From positions 124,001 to 188,000 of the forward strand of contig NZ_RJUD01000113.1 of the NCBI RefSeq assembly GCF_024343675.1: DNA of 64,000 nucleotides, written 5' to 3'. Below the pieces are notes generated by a model that made no database searches, was not told the DNA's origin, and saw only the letters and a program-made list of their open reading frames with translations. Both the position numbers and the translations under genes were made by a program. Source of the DNA: Lacihabitans sp. CS3-21. Its GTDB lineage: Bacteria > Bacteroidota > Bacteroidia > Cytophagales > Spirosomataceae. This document shows, piece after piece, positions 1 through 7,992 of the stretch; position 1 is the first letter of the stretch, and each line of letters begins with the position of its first letter.

Positions 1-1
1 T

Positions 2-490
2 ATTGATGTTAGCATGTCCACAACAGCAAATGCTGTCGTAAATCGTGCTGCCAAAAACAATGAAAAATTGGGTGGTGAATGGCTTTTACAATCAGATGGA
101 ACAGCAACCAACGACCCACAAACCTTTTTTCAAAATCCCCCTTCGTCACTTTTACCTCTTGGGGGTTTGGACTTGGGCTATAAAGGGTTTGCGTTGGGCA
201 TAATGATAGAAGCCATGACCAGTGCATTAGGTGGCTTTGGCAGAAGTGATAGTCCAGAACGTTGGGGTGCCTCGGTTTTTGTGCAAGTTATCGACCCCAG
301 CAAATTTTCAGGGGAAAGTTACTTTCTTAAAGAAATGGAATTCTTTAAAAATCAATGTTTGGCAAGTATGCCTCTTAATACCAAAAATCCTGTAAGAATG
401 CCAGGAGAAAAAGGTTTAGAAAGAAAAAAATGGAACCTGGCAAATGGAATTAAAATTAGTGATGAATTGGCAAATTTAATTTCAATTTAA
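2..490 (+). CDS. Malate/L-lactate dehydrogenase family protein, 3' part only
   Basis: This is the C-terminal part of an Ldh_2-family NAD(P)-dependent 2-hydroxyacid dehydrogenase (malate, lactate, ureidoglycolate or 2,3-diketogulonate type). The reading frame is open to the left edge of the window, so the gene begins outside it; about 162 codons of a family that is usually 330-360 residues long are present. The recognisable part is the GYKGFALGIMIEAM stretch near residue 56 of the visible part, followed by the family's C-terminal pattern ending in a PGE(K)G loop and a hydroxyacid-dehydrogenase-like tail. The substrate cannot be told from this fragment. Its position next to rhamnogalacturonan and rhamnose genes makes a role in handling a 2-keto or 2-hydroxy acid from sugar breakdown plausible, but that is inference. 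Confidence 0.8.
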   Translation: MDVSMSTTANAVVNRAAKNNEKLGGEWLLQSDGTATNDPQTFFQNPPSSLLPLGGLDLGYKGFALGIMIEAMTSALGGFGRSDSPERWGASVFVQVIDPSKFSGESYFLKEMEFFKNQCLASMPLNTKNPVRMPGEKGLERKKWNLANGIKISDELANLISI

Positions 491-631
491 GTTTCTACAA
501 TTCACAAAGTATTGATTTTTATATTTTTGTGTAATTTGTGATAATTTAAAATTGGCTTTTTGTACTTTTCTAATAGCCAAAGTTTAAGGGAAATTTAACT
601 GGGTTTCTAAACCTAATAATTCGTGTAAACG

Positions 632-639
632 TAATTTTG
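632..639 (+). promoter_or_regulatory. Candidate -7 promoter box (TAATTTTG)
   Basis: This is a perfect match to the Bacteroidota -7 consensus TAnnTTTG, 18 bases upstream of the ATG at 658. It overlaps an in-frame TTG at 637, which argues that the gene starts at 658. No convincing -33 TTG lies at the usual spacing. Confidence 0.4.
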
Positions 640-657
640 GAAAAACAATCTGAAATT

Positions 658-1116
658 ATGAAACAACTAATTATTCTTTTTCTACTTATAAGTTTTTCGA
701 CAACCGCTCAATACAAATATGCTTTTGGAGCAAGATTTGACGGTAGTCCCGGCATCACTTTCAAAATCAACAACGGCAAAAAAGCATCCTTAGAAGGACT
801 TTTGAATAGCTTTGGGAATGGAGCCAAAGCAACATTGCTCGCCGAATGGCATCAAAAGGCATTTTCGACAGGGCAATGGAGATGGTACTATGGCGTGGGC
901 GGTCATGCAGGAACGGCAAATCGTTACAGAAACCGTTACTACTATGACAATTATGTGCAGGTCGGTGCTGACGGAATTTTGGGACTTGAACACACTTTCT
1001 CCGAAATCCCACTCAACCTCAGTGTAGATTGGAAACCCGAACTCAACTTTTTCAATGACGCAGGTCTATATGTGACTAATCTAGGTTTTTCGGCAAGATT
1101 TACTTTGAAGAAGTAA
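658..1116 (+). CDS. Small secreted, probably outer-membrane protein
   Basis: The product of 152 residues starts with a clear Sec signal peptide (MKQLIILFLLISFSTTAQ). The mature part has alternating aromatic and polar residues, including a Trp/Tyr-rich stretch (QWRWYYGVGGHAG) and a final strand ending in FSARFTLKK, which suggests a small beta barrel. I chose the ATG at 658 rather than an upstream in-frame TTG at 637, because the signal peptide starts cleanly there and a promoter box overlaps the TTG. The gene stands alone between the dehydrogenase and a terminator hairpin. No specific function is recognised. The barrel assignment is inferred from residue pattern only. Confidence 0.7.
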   Translation: MKQLIILFLLISFSTTAQYKYAFGARFDGSPGITFKINNGKKASLEGLLNSFGNGAKATLLAEWHQKAFSTGQWRWYYGVGGHAGTANRYRNRYYYDNYVQVGADGILGLEHTFSEIPLNLSVDWKPELNFFNDAGLYVTNLGFSARFTLKK

Positions 1117-1147
1117 ACGAAAATACCGATTTTTTTATACATTGAAA

Positions 1148-1188
1148 ATAGGCATAAAGTGAGAAAACGCTCTATGCCTATAGTTTTT
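1148..1188. terminator. Bidirectional terminator hairpin
   Basis: A 9-bp stem ATAGGCATA/TATGCCTAT (1148-1156 with 1173-1181) is followed by AGTTTTT on the + strand and by a T-rich run on the - strand. It lies between the convergent ends of the secreted protein gene at 658-1116 and the GH105 gene at 1244-2593 and could end both transcripts. Confidence 0.65.
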
Positions 1189-1243
1189 CTGGCGACAATA
1201 AAAATCTATGCTCTCTATGTGTCTATTTGTTTAAAATAAAAAA

Positions 1244-2593
1244 TCACTTCTTCAATTGCACCGAACTATCATTTATCTCAAACTTGCTGTTATTCAACAA
1301 GTTAATAATCTCTGATGCTGCATAAATGGTAGGTCCATACCCATGTGCAGCGAAAGGACTTACTGGTCGGTGGTAATAAAAAGCTGGGTCAAATCCCATA
1401 CCTGTTCCCACACAAGTACCTTCCACTTGACCTTTTTCATTGATTTTTGTAGAAACCGCATTCCAGCCTAACATCACCATGGGCGAATAAGCCATTTTAT
1501 CTATCCAGCCTTTATTTATAGCGTGGGCTATGCAATACGTATAAATGGCGGTGGCCGAAGTTTCCAAATAAGAGTCTTCTTTGTCCAATAATTGATGCCA
1601 GAAACCTGATCCTGATTGATATTTTGCTAAACCTCTGATATGATCTTTCAGCATTTTAAGAATAATCGGTCTTCCGGGATGATTTTCGGGCAAAACATCC
1701 AAAACCTCAATTTTAGTTAAAATCGCCCAACCGTTAGCTCTTGCCCAATGAAATTGCGGATGCTCAGCCATACCTTGAATCCAGCCATGCATATACACCC
1801 CTTTTTCATTATTAAACATCTTACTATGAAACAATTGAATCTGCTTTACGGCTTCGTCGAAATATTTTTTTTCTCCTGTAAACTTACCCATGTTGGCTAA
1901 TGCAGGAACGCCCATAAACATATCATCAAGCCAAAGTGCATCCGCTTGCGGACGCATTCGAGCCAAAGTTCCATCCTTTAAACGATGCTCTTTTTTCATG
2001 ATATAATCAATGTGCGTATCTATCAAAAGTTGGGCATCAAGGCTTTCTCCTGCCATTTTTGTTTTCAGAATAGCCGTACACATGGCACCACAATCGTCGA
2101 GGGCTTTCGGAGCTATTAATCCTCTCAGTGGGCCGGCAGTTGCCCAGTCGGCATGTTCTTCTGAGGTCTTTTTAAAATACGGTGCTGCATTGGAGATGAA
2201 TTTAAGTCTATCAATTGAATATTTCTTATACTTATCGTCTCCAGTAGCTTTTGCAGCGGCCAACATGGCAGCATATGTTACGCCCCATTCGTAACTAACA
2301 ATTCTGTAATCCCCTTTTTTAAGTGCGGTAGTGGAGCTAATTTTCGATAAGTCAGTGATTTCTTCACCAGTTTTGGTGTCCACAAAGGCCGTTGGAGTTA
2401 CGTTATTTAAATATTCATAAATTCTGTTCAAAGAAGACTTTACATCTTCAACTTTCGGTATCCCATAAGGAACTGGATAATCAGGTTGTAACAAGTGCAG
2501 CGGTGTGTTACTATCGTTGGCATTGGTTACGTTGCGTTGAGCAAATACGTTTACAGTTATAAATAAGGCTGTAATTAATAATTTAATTTTCAT
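1244..2593 (-). CDS. GH105 unsaturated rhamnogalacturonyl hydrolase
   Basis: This secreted enzyme of 449 residues removes the 4,5-unsaturated galacturonyl residue that pectate/rhamnogalacturonan lyases leave at the end of rhamnogalacturonan oligosaccharides. A signal peptide (residues 1-18, ending VFAQ) precedes a single (alpha/alpha)6-barrel domain of the GH88/GH105 clan. The conserved acidic motifs are LDDCGAM at 165-171 and WLDDMFMG at 221-228. HWARANGW at 282-289 and YLETSAT at 342-348 are further family hallmarks. The length is normal for exported Bacteroidota GH105 proteins with an N-terminal extension. A second, longer homologue lies at 4531-6432, and rhamnose mutarotase is just upstream on the same strand, so the product probably feeds rhamnose and unsaturated uronate catabolism. 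Confidence 0.9.
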   Translation of the reverse strand: MKIKLLITALFITVNVFAQRNVTNANDSNTPLHLLQPDYPVPYGIPKVEDVKSSLNRIYEYLNNVTPTAFVDTKTGEEITDLSKISSTTALKKGDYRIVSYEWGVTYAAMLAAAKATGDDKYKKYSIDRLKFISNAAPYFKKTSEEHADWATAGPLRGLIAPKALDDCGAMCTAILKTKMAGESLDAQLLIDTHIDYIMKKEHRLKDGTLARMRPQADALWLDDMFMGVPALANMGKFTGEKKYFDEAVKQIQLFHSKMFNNEKGVYMHGWIQGMAEHPQFHWARANGWAILTKIEVLDVLPENHPGRPIILKMLKDHIRGLAKYQSGSGFWHQLLDKEDSYLETSATAIYTYCIAHAINKGWIDKMAYSPMVMLGWNAVSTKINEKGQVEGTCVGTGMGFDPAFYYHRPVSPFAAHGYGPTIYAASEIINLLNNSKFEINDSSVQLKK

Positions 2594-2818
2594 TTTTTAT
2601 GTTTTCGAAAAAATTGTTTTGTTCTCTATTGTTCTGAGAAAAATGTTTGACGAATACAAGGTCATTTTAATTTTCTCTATTTTTTCATGCATGGTTATTC
2701 GGATTTTACCCTTTCCGGGTTATGAAAACTTAAGGTTTATTAAATCTTTCGTTATCAGTCTTTTTTACTGAATTGAATCTTGTAACTTAGTACTCAAAAC
2801 TCGGTTCTCGGAACTCAA

Positions 2819-3133
2819 TCATCCCATATAAAACACATCCTTCAAACTTACACTAACAGGCGAATTGTCGGGGTTGGTTTCCATAATATCTGCCATGTAT
2901 GCCCACCATTTTTTCATGACTTCGGTTTTAGGGAGTTCATCCATTTGGGTTTCGTCTTCCACACTCAAAACCCCAAATAGGCTGAGCGTTTCTTCATCTA
3001 AAAAAATGGAATAATCTGAAATACCGTGTTCATGAAGCAAATCGACCAATTCGGGCCAGATTTCATCGTGACGTTTTTTATATTCCTCTACTTTTCCGGG
3101 GAAAAGCTTCATTTTGAAGGCAAGTTTTTTCAT
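2819..3133 (-). CDS. rhaM: L-rhamnose mutarotase
   Basis: This enzyme of 104 residues interconverts the alpha and beta anomers of L-rhamnose so that free sugar can enter the isomerase pathway. The length and whole sequence fit the family. The conserved [11 protein letters not shown] segment carries the catalytic-type His22, Tyr41 lies in the GISDYSIFL stretch, and the double Trp appears in [12 protein letters not shown]. It has no signal peptide and should be cytoplasmic. It is transcribed away from the GntR-type regulator gene at 3314, with about 180 bases between them, so it may be controlled by that protein. It lies between two rhamnogalacturonyl hydrolase genes, which agrees with rhamnose being released from rhamnogalacturonan I. 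Confidence 0.93.
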   Translation of the reverse strand: MKKLAFKMKLFPGKVEEYKKRHDEIWPELVDLLHEHGISDYSIFLDEETLSLFGVLSVEDETQMDELPKTEVMKKWWAYMADIMETNPDNSPVSVSLKDVFYMG

Positions 3134-3313
3134 TCAGGTTTTGTTTTCAAAGGCAATTTAACGGATATAAAGCAATATCCATGTCCTGCACTCCTATGTT
3201 TTGGTACAAGAATTTACGGAATCGATTGCGGTAGAAAAATGAAAACAGTGCAGGAGACATACATCCAAAAATAATGGTTAATTTGTGATAGATTTAATGT
3301 TAATTGACTTTAG

Positions 3314-4342
3314 ATGAAGAAATCAGAGAATCTAAATAGGGTATTATCTATCAACGAAAAGGACAAAACGCCTAAGTATAAGCAAATTGTAAATGCCATC
3401 GTAAATGACATAGAACGCGGTTATTATAAAAAAAATGACCAATTAATGTCCATAACCGAGCTCAGCATTGAACATTTGCTCTCGAGAGATACTGTGGAAA
3501 AAGCCTACCGAGAACTTAAAAGATTGGGATTTATTGAGTCGGTTCATGGAAAAGGATATTTTGTTAAGGCCAACAGAGAAAATAAGATGCGGGTCCTGCT
3601 GGTTATGAACAAAATGAGTTCATACAAAAAACTGATATACTATGCTTTACTGAAAGGTCTAGGTGAAAACAGCATTGTAGACTTGCAAATCCACAACTAT
3701 TCAGCAGATTCATTTGAAGATATTATAGATAGAAATTTAGGAAAATACAACTTCTATGTGGTGATGCCACATTTTTTAGAAAGCAAGGAGGTTTACTTGC
3801 CAGTTTTAAACAAAATACCAAAGACAGAGTTGCTCCTACTGGATAAATACGTACACGAACTAAAAGATGTACCCACCATTTATCAAGACTTTGAACAAGA
3901 TATTTTTTCTGCTTTTGAGAAAAACTTATCTAAAATAAAAAATTACAAAAAGCTGTATTTGATATTTCCCGACGACAACAATTATCCAGCCGAAATCATG
4001 AAAGGCTTCAGGACTTTTTGTGCGTACAACAACCTCTCAGCCAAAGTTTTCTCATCTGCCGAAGCAGCCTTGGCAGATCATGAAAACAATGTTCTTTATG
4101 TGGTTATTGAAGAATACGACCTCGCTGAGCTGATAAAATATGCAAAAAAGAAAGAGCTTGTTTTGGGTAGAGATTTGGGCATAATTTCATTCAATGAAAC
4201 CACTTTGAAAGAGGTTTTAGACATAACCGTGATCACCACCGACTTTGAGGCCATGGGCCGAAGAGCCGCTGAAGTGGTTTTGCAGAAGATTTTTGTTTCG
4301 GAGAAAAATCCGTTTTATTTGATAAACAGAGGGTCGGCTTAG
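3314..4342 (+). CDS. GntR-type transcription regulator with sugar-binding-like domain
   Basis: The protein has 342 residues. Residues 1-95 form a GntR winged helix, with a helix-turn-helix pattern around ITELSIEHLLSRDTVEKAY and the wing VHGKGYFVK. The rest looks like a LacI-type periplasmic-binding-protein fold, as in the GntR/LacI hybrid regulators common in Bacteroidota. It is divergent from rhaM and flanked by GH105 genes, so the probable effector is rhamnose or a rhamnogalacturonan breakdown product; that is inferred from context. The ATG at 3314 is the first in frame and gives a normal GntR N-terminus. The protein probably binds the 180-base divergent region at 3134-3313. Confidence 0.85.
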   Translation: MKKSENLNRVLSINEKDKTPKYKQIVNAIVNDIERGYYKKNDQLMSITELSIEHLLSRDTVEKAYRELKRLGFIESVHGKGYFVKANRENKMRVLLVMNKMSSYKKLIYYALLKGLGENSIVDLQIHNYSADSFEDIIDRNLGKYNFYVVMPHFLESKEVYLPVLNKIPKTELLLLDKYVHELKDVPTIYQDFEQDIFSAFEKNLSKIKNYKKLYLIFPDDNNYPAEIMKGFRTFCAYNNLSAKVFSSAEAALADHENNVLYVVIEEYDLAELIKYAKKKELVLGRDLGIISFNETTLKEVLDITVITTDFEAMGRRAAEVVLQKIFVSEKNPFYLINRGSA

Positions 4343-4403
4343 TCTGGTTTCGATTATTCGCTTATTTTTTTGTTTCCTACAAAACACATTTTAGAACTAT
4401 AGA

Positions 4404-4519
4404 AACACGGATTTTTCGGATTTGCCACAGATAATAATGGTTAATACTATATAGCTGCACTTCATATTTACTTTGACCTATATGTCAGAATCCGTGTCAT
4501 ATCTGTCCTAATCCGTGTT
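4404..4519. repeat. Intergenic repeat with ATCCGTGT units
   Basis: The 187-base gap between the regulator gene and the next hydrolase holds AACACGGAT at 4404-4412 and its inverted copy ATCCGTGTT at 4511-4519, with a further ATCCGTGT near 4490. The wording resembles scattered short intergenic repeats seen elsewhere in this window. No gene is seen here. The function is unknown. Confidence 0.45.
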
Positions 4520-4530
4520 CCAACTAAACA

Positions 4531-6432
4531 TTACTTACTCAAAACCCACTTAGCTAGGTCTTTAGCAGCCTGGTAGTTTTGATATTCTTTCGGTATCCTT
4601 CGTCCGTCTACATATTCATTGTATAACCAGGGATCACCGATGACAAAAACTCGACCTTTACCAAAATTGGTTGCGGACATTATTACATCTCCACCTTCTT
4701 CTATAACTGGATAGGCCTTTCCGCTTAGTTGAAGCGTAACCAATTCTTTCACATAAACTTTTTGGGTATTCTTGAAGATTGGGTTGCCGACAGGAATATC
4801 CACCAAACCTTGGTGCCATTGGGTGCCTTGTACCATATTGCGGCTTTTTCCTGTAAATGCTATTCCGAAAGACTTCGACAATTCATTGAATTTTGGAATC
4901 TCGCAATTGGCTGTATCATTGGCCATTAGCACCAAGGTACCACCTGCGTTTACCCAATTTCTGATATTTTCTATCGAAGTTTTATCCATAAAATTTGGAG
5001 CAGTGGTTTCTTTCTTTGTATCCGGGTCAACGATGATATAGACATTTTGCCCTTTCAAATTGATGGCCGTTGGTTTGTCTTTTATTGCAGTAAGCTTAGC
5101 CCCATAGTTTTTGAAAACATCTCCCCACCACAAGAATCCCGAATGAAAAGTATCTTCCCAAGTATAATGAAATTGCTCGTTCTGACCATTCCAATCCTTT
5201 CTGAATTCTCTATTGAAATAATAATCTAAAGCCACTTTTTTGCCTTTTCCGATATTATTTTCTTCCATAATCTCCATCTCGGTACTCGCAAAAATGAACG
5301 GACCTACACCTTTCAAATCGTTTTTACGAAGGGGCTCACTCAAGTAATATTCGTAAGTGCCATCTCTATAGGGGTTTCCACCTAAACCGCCCACCGAAAC
5401 TGTTTTTTGAAATGCCAAGCCGCCGTCCGCTTCTTTTTCAACAAATTCTTTCAAAATACCTGCATAGCCTTTTTTGGCATTGGTTTTAAAAACAGGACTG
5501 ATGTAACCTAATCGAGCTGCTTTGGCTAAAGTATAAACAAACATACATGAAGACGATGCTTCCAAATAGTTGCCCTTTTTACCAGCCAAAGCTGTCATTT
5601 GATACCAAACACCTGATTTTGGGTCTTGATATTTCGCCAAAACCGGTGCTAATCTTTGTAAATATTTAATAAGCTTGGGTCTTTCGGGATGATTTTCTGG
5701 GAAATAATCGAGTACTTCTACCAAAGCCATTCCATACCAACCAATGGCTCTACTCCAAAAATGTGGAGAAAGTCCAGTTTTTTTATCGGCCCATTTTTCG
5801 CTTTTAGACTCGTCATAACCATGGTAAATCAATCCTGTTTTTGGGTCAACCATGTATTTCTCGACCATTTCAAATTGTTTAGCGATGTGATTAAAATGCT
5901 CAGTATGATTAAATACTTTGGCATATTCCGCAGAAAACGGTTCCGCCATAAAAAGGCCATCCAGCCAAATTTGAAAGGGATAACGTTGTTTATGCCAATA
6001 AGCCCCTTCTTTGGTTCTAGGCTGGTTTTCAAGCTGATGCCAAAGCACATCTGCCGCTTTTTTAAATTTATCTTTTCCAGGTTGTGTTTGTTGGTAGAGC
6101 ATCAGTAAGCCTCTACCTGAATTGATATTATCTAGATTATAATCCTCTGTTTTGTAAGTTTTTATACTGCCATCTTCGGCCACAAAACGGTTCATATCGG
6201 CCAAAATATAATCGTAATATTTGGTATCAGCGGTTCTTCGCCATACTTTTTCGATGGCTTTGAGCATCAAACCTTGCTCATAATCCCAAGTCGATTTCAC
6301 GCGTGGTTTCACAACAATAGAATCAGGATACCAGGCAATAAATGAATCAGCCATCTGTTGTGAATAAGGTTTCTGGGCATTTCCAGATATTGAAAAACAA
6401 AAGAACGAAATGTATAAAATGTATTTTTTCAT
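4531..6432 (-). CDS. GH88/GH105 hydrolase fused to a C-terminal DUF4350-like domain
   Basis: This exported protein of 633 residues has a signal peptide (1-19, ending GNAQ). Residues 40-390 form a GH105/GH88 (alpha/alpha)6 barrel, with QIWLDGLFM at 154-162, HFWSRAIGWYGMALVE around 224-239 and YLEASSSCMF around 289-298. Residues 395-633 form a second domain with NVYIIVDPDT, WVNAGGTLVLMAND and GKGRVFVIGDPWLYNEY. This looks like a DUF4350 or class-I-glutamine-amidotransferase-like fold, often found as a non-catalytic partner. The expected reaction is removal of unsaturated uronic acid from rhamnogalacturonan oligosaccharides, complementary to the GH105 at 1244. It is longer than plain GH105 enzymes (about 370-450 residues). 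The role of the added domain is unknown. Confidence 0.87.
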   Translation of the reverse strand: MKKYILYISFFCFSISGNAQKPYSQQMADSFIAWYPDSIVVKPRVKSTWDYEQGLMLKAIEKVWRRTADTKYYDYILADMNRFVAEDGSIKTYKTEDYNLDNINSGRGLLMLYQQTQPGKDKFKKAADVLWHQLENQPRTKEGAYWHKQRYPFQIWLDGLFMAEPFSAEYAKVFNHTEHFNHIAKQFEMVEKYMVDPKTGLIYHGYDESKSEKWADKKTGLSPHFWSRAIGWYGMALVEVLDYFPENHPERPKLIKYLQRLAPVLAKYQDPKSGVWYQMTALAGKKGNYLEASSSCMFVYTLAKAARLGYISPVFKTNAKKGYAGILKEFVEKEADGGLAFQKTVSVGGLGGNPYRDGTYEYYLSEPLRKNDLKGVGPFIFASTEMEIMEENNIGKGKKVALDYYFNREFRKDWNGQNEQFHYTWEDTFHSGFLWWGDVFKNYGAKLTAIKDKPTAINLKGQNVYIIVDPDTKKETTAPNFMDKTSIENIRNWVNAGGTLVLMANDTANCEIPKFNELSKSFGIAFTGKSRNMVQGTQWHQGLVDIPVGNPIFKNTQKVYVKELVTLQLSGKAYPVIEEGGDVIMSATNFGKGRVFVIGDPWLYNEYVDGRRIPKEYQNYQAAKDLAKWVLSK

Positions 6433-6485
6433 TGTTTATTAATTATCGCCAAGACGCAATGACGCCAAGCTTTATTTTCTAAATT

Positions 6486-6527
6486 CTTTGTGCTACTCTG
6501 TGGTAAACTTTGTGCTTCTCTGTGGTA
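6486..6527. repeat. Two tandem 20-base intergenic repeats
   Basis: Two copies of CTTTGTGCTWCTCTGTGGTA lie at 6486-6505 and 6508-6527 and differ at one position. They sit in the gap between the GH88/105 gene and the kdgF-like gene. Related CTTTGTG strings occur at 20431-20473. Confidence 0.55.
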
Positions 6528-6535
6528 GAAAACTC

Positions 6536-6862
6536 TCAAAGAAAATCCTCTCTCAACGGATGAAAAACATCTATCAACTCACCGTCTTCAAGACAAACTG
6601 CCCCATGCTCCAAGTCGCTTGGCACAAAATACACATCTCCACCTTTTAGCGTTTTGGTTTTTCCGTCGATGGTTATATCGAATTTCCCACTGGCCACATA
6701 ACTCGCCTGCGTATGTGGATGACTATGCATAGCACCAATTCCTCCAGCCTCAAAAGCCACTTTTACAACCATCATTTGGTCGTCATAAGCCATCACTTTG
6801 CGTTTTATTCCGCCGCCAAGCTCAATCCATTCTACTTCTTTGTCTTCTACTAATGTGTTCAT
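6536..6862 (-). CDS. kdgF: KdgF-like cupin for unsaturated uronate metabolism
   Basis: This single-domain cupin of 108 residues matches the KdgF family. KdgF opens the ring of 4,5-unsaturated galacturonate released by lyases and GH88/GH105 enzymes to give 5-keto-4-deoxyuronate. The metal-binding cupin motif is visible as HSHPHTQ at 46-52 and the second-motif His86 in DLEHGA. There is no signal peptide. Its ATG (6862-6860) overlaps the stop codon of the upstream hydrolase gene as ATGA, so translation is probably coupled. The position next to two unsaturated uronyl hydrolases supports the KdgF assignment over a generic cupin. Sequence alone does not prove the reaction. Confidence 0.82.
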   Translation of the reverse strand: MNTLVEDKEVEWIELGGGIKRKVMAYDDQMMVVKVAFEAGGIGAMHSHPHTQASYVASGKFDITIDGKTKTLKGGDVYFVPSDLEHGAVCLEDGELIDVFHPLREDFL

Positions 6863-7992
6863 TTAATGGTTTTTAATAAACTTATTATTGCGTCATTGCC
6901 TTTCAATGCGTTGGTTGGTAATGGATTTTGAGCATTGAAAACTGTCAAATCTTCCTTTGGCAAAACTGGACTTTTTGTTTCATCTGCCATATTGAGGTCT
7001 AAGCCTAAATTTTTAGCTAGAAAATCGTAGGCAGCTTTACGTTTTGAAGGGCCATAATCATGTTTTTCAAGTGGTAAATGTACATTTTCAACATTGCTTT
7101 TAGCATCAAAAAATGAATAGATTCTTTGAATATGAGGAAACTCCAAATCAGGAGTAAACTTCGTCCAATCGTCACCATCTGATACCAAGAGCATAGGTTT
7201 TGGAGCGAAACAAGCGGCTATTTCAACATTGGTAGTTGCGTGGTCAGGCCTTACATGAATCGGCATTCCACTTTCACAAGTACATCCACCAAAGAAATAA
7301 TTGGAGACCATCACCACAGGTACTGAAACCGCCACCCGATTATCCAAAGCTGCCAAAATAAAGGTCTGGGTTCCTCCGCCTGACTCACCCGATACCGCAA
7401 TTTTGGTTTTGTCTACTTCTGGCTGTTGGCTCAAAAAGTCAAGTGATCGAATGCTATTGATAATCTGTATTTTTAGGGCTGGGGCTATTTTATGCTCACA
7501 TTGCTGCATATCTCCATAACCAATCATGTCATAGGTAAAAACCACTGCCCCCATTCTGGCCATTGTTGCACAACGTTTTTGTGTAGCTTCTCCAAATCTT
7601 GGATCTTTCCCATGGCCATGTGGTGCCAGGACCGCGGGTATCTTTCCAGAAACATTGAGTGGTTTATACAGATTCCCAGAAACATAAACTCCTGGAAGAC
7701 TTTCAAAAAATACATTTTCAATGGTGTATCCATCCATATTTTTTTTTGAATGAATAGTCGCATTTATTTTCTTATTGGGCTTTATGGTTTTTACTTCAGC
7801 ACCTTCTATTATACCTTTTTTTATAGCTTTTGCTTTTTTTTGCCAATCAGATTTGGAGTTGTATAGTGATGCCAAATGCTCCATTTCTACCTTCGATTGT
7901 TCAGGGGTAAAAAACGCACCTTGTCGCAATTGAACTTGAGCAAAAGCAATTTCAAAAGTGAACAAAAAAAACAAAAGTGTTAAATTTCTCAT
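6859..7992 (-). CDS. Secreted alpha/beta hydrolase, acetyl-esterase-like
   Basis: The exported protein has 377 residues and a signal peptide (MRNLTLLFFLFTFEIAFAQ). An alpha/beta-hydrolase domain covers about residues 80-330. The nucleophile elbow is SGESGGG with Ser204, PHGHGKDPRFGEA near 124 could form the oxyanion loop, and a late His lies in EKHDYGPSKRKA. It resembles the acetyl xylan esterase/dienelactone hydrolase-like esterases found in pectin loci, so removal of acetyl groups from pectic oligosaccharides is a fair guess; the substrate is not proven. The start at 7992 is favoured over an in-frame ATG at 8049 because it gives the signal peptide and forms an ATGA overlap with the stop of the upstream gene. 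The 3' end overlaps kdgF in the same way. Confidence 0.82.
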   Translation of the reverse strand: MRNLTLLFFLFTFEIAFAQVQLRQGAFFTPEQSKVEMEHLASLYNSKSDWQKKAKAIKKGIIEGAEVKTIKPNKKINATIHSKKNMDGYTIENVFFESLPGVYVSGNLYKPLNVSGKIPAVLAPHGHGKDPRFGEATQKRCATMARMGAVVFTYDMIGYGDMQQCEHKIAPALKIQIINSIRSLDFLSQQPEVDKTKIAVSGESGGGTQTFILAALDNRVAVSVPVVMVSNYFFGGCTCESGMPIHVRPDHATTNVEIAACFAPKPMLLVSDGDDWTKFTPDLEFPHIQRIYSFFDAKSNVENVHLPLEKHDYGPSKRKAAYDFLAKNLGLDLNMADETKSPVLPKEDLTVFNAQNPLPTNALKGNDAIISLLKTIK

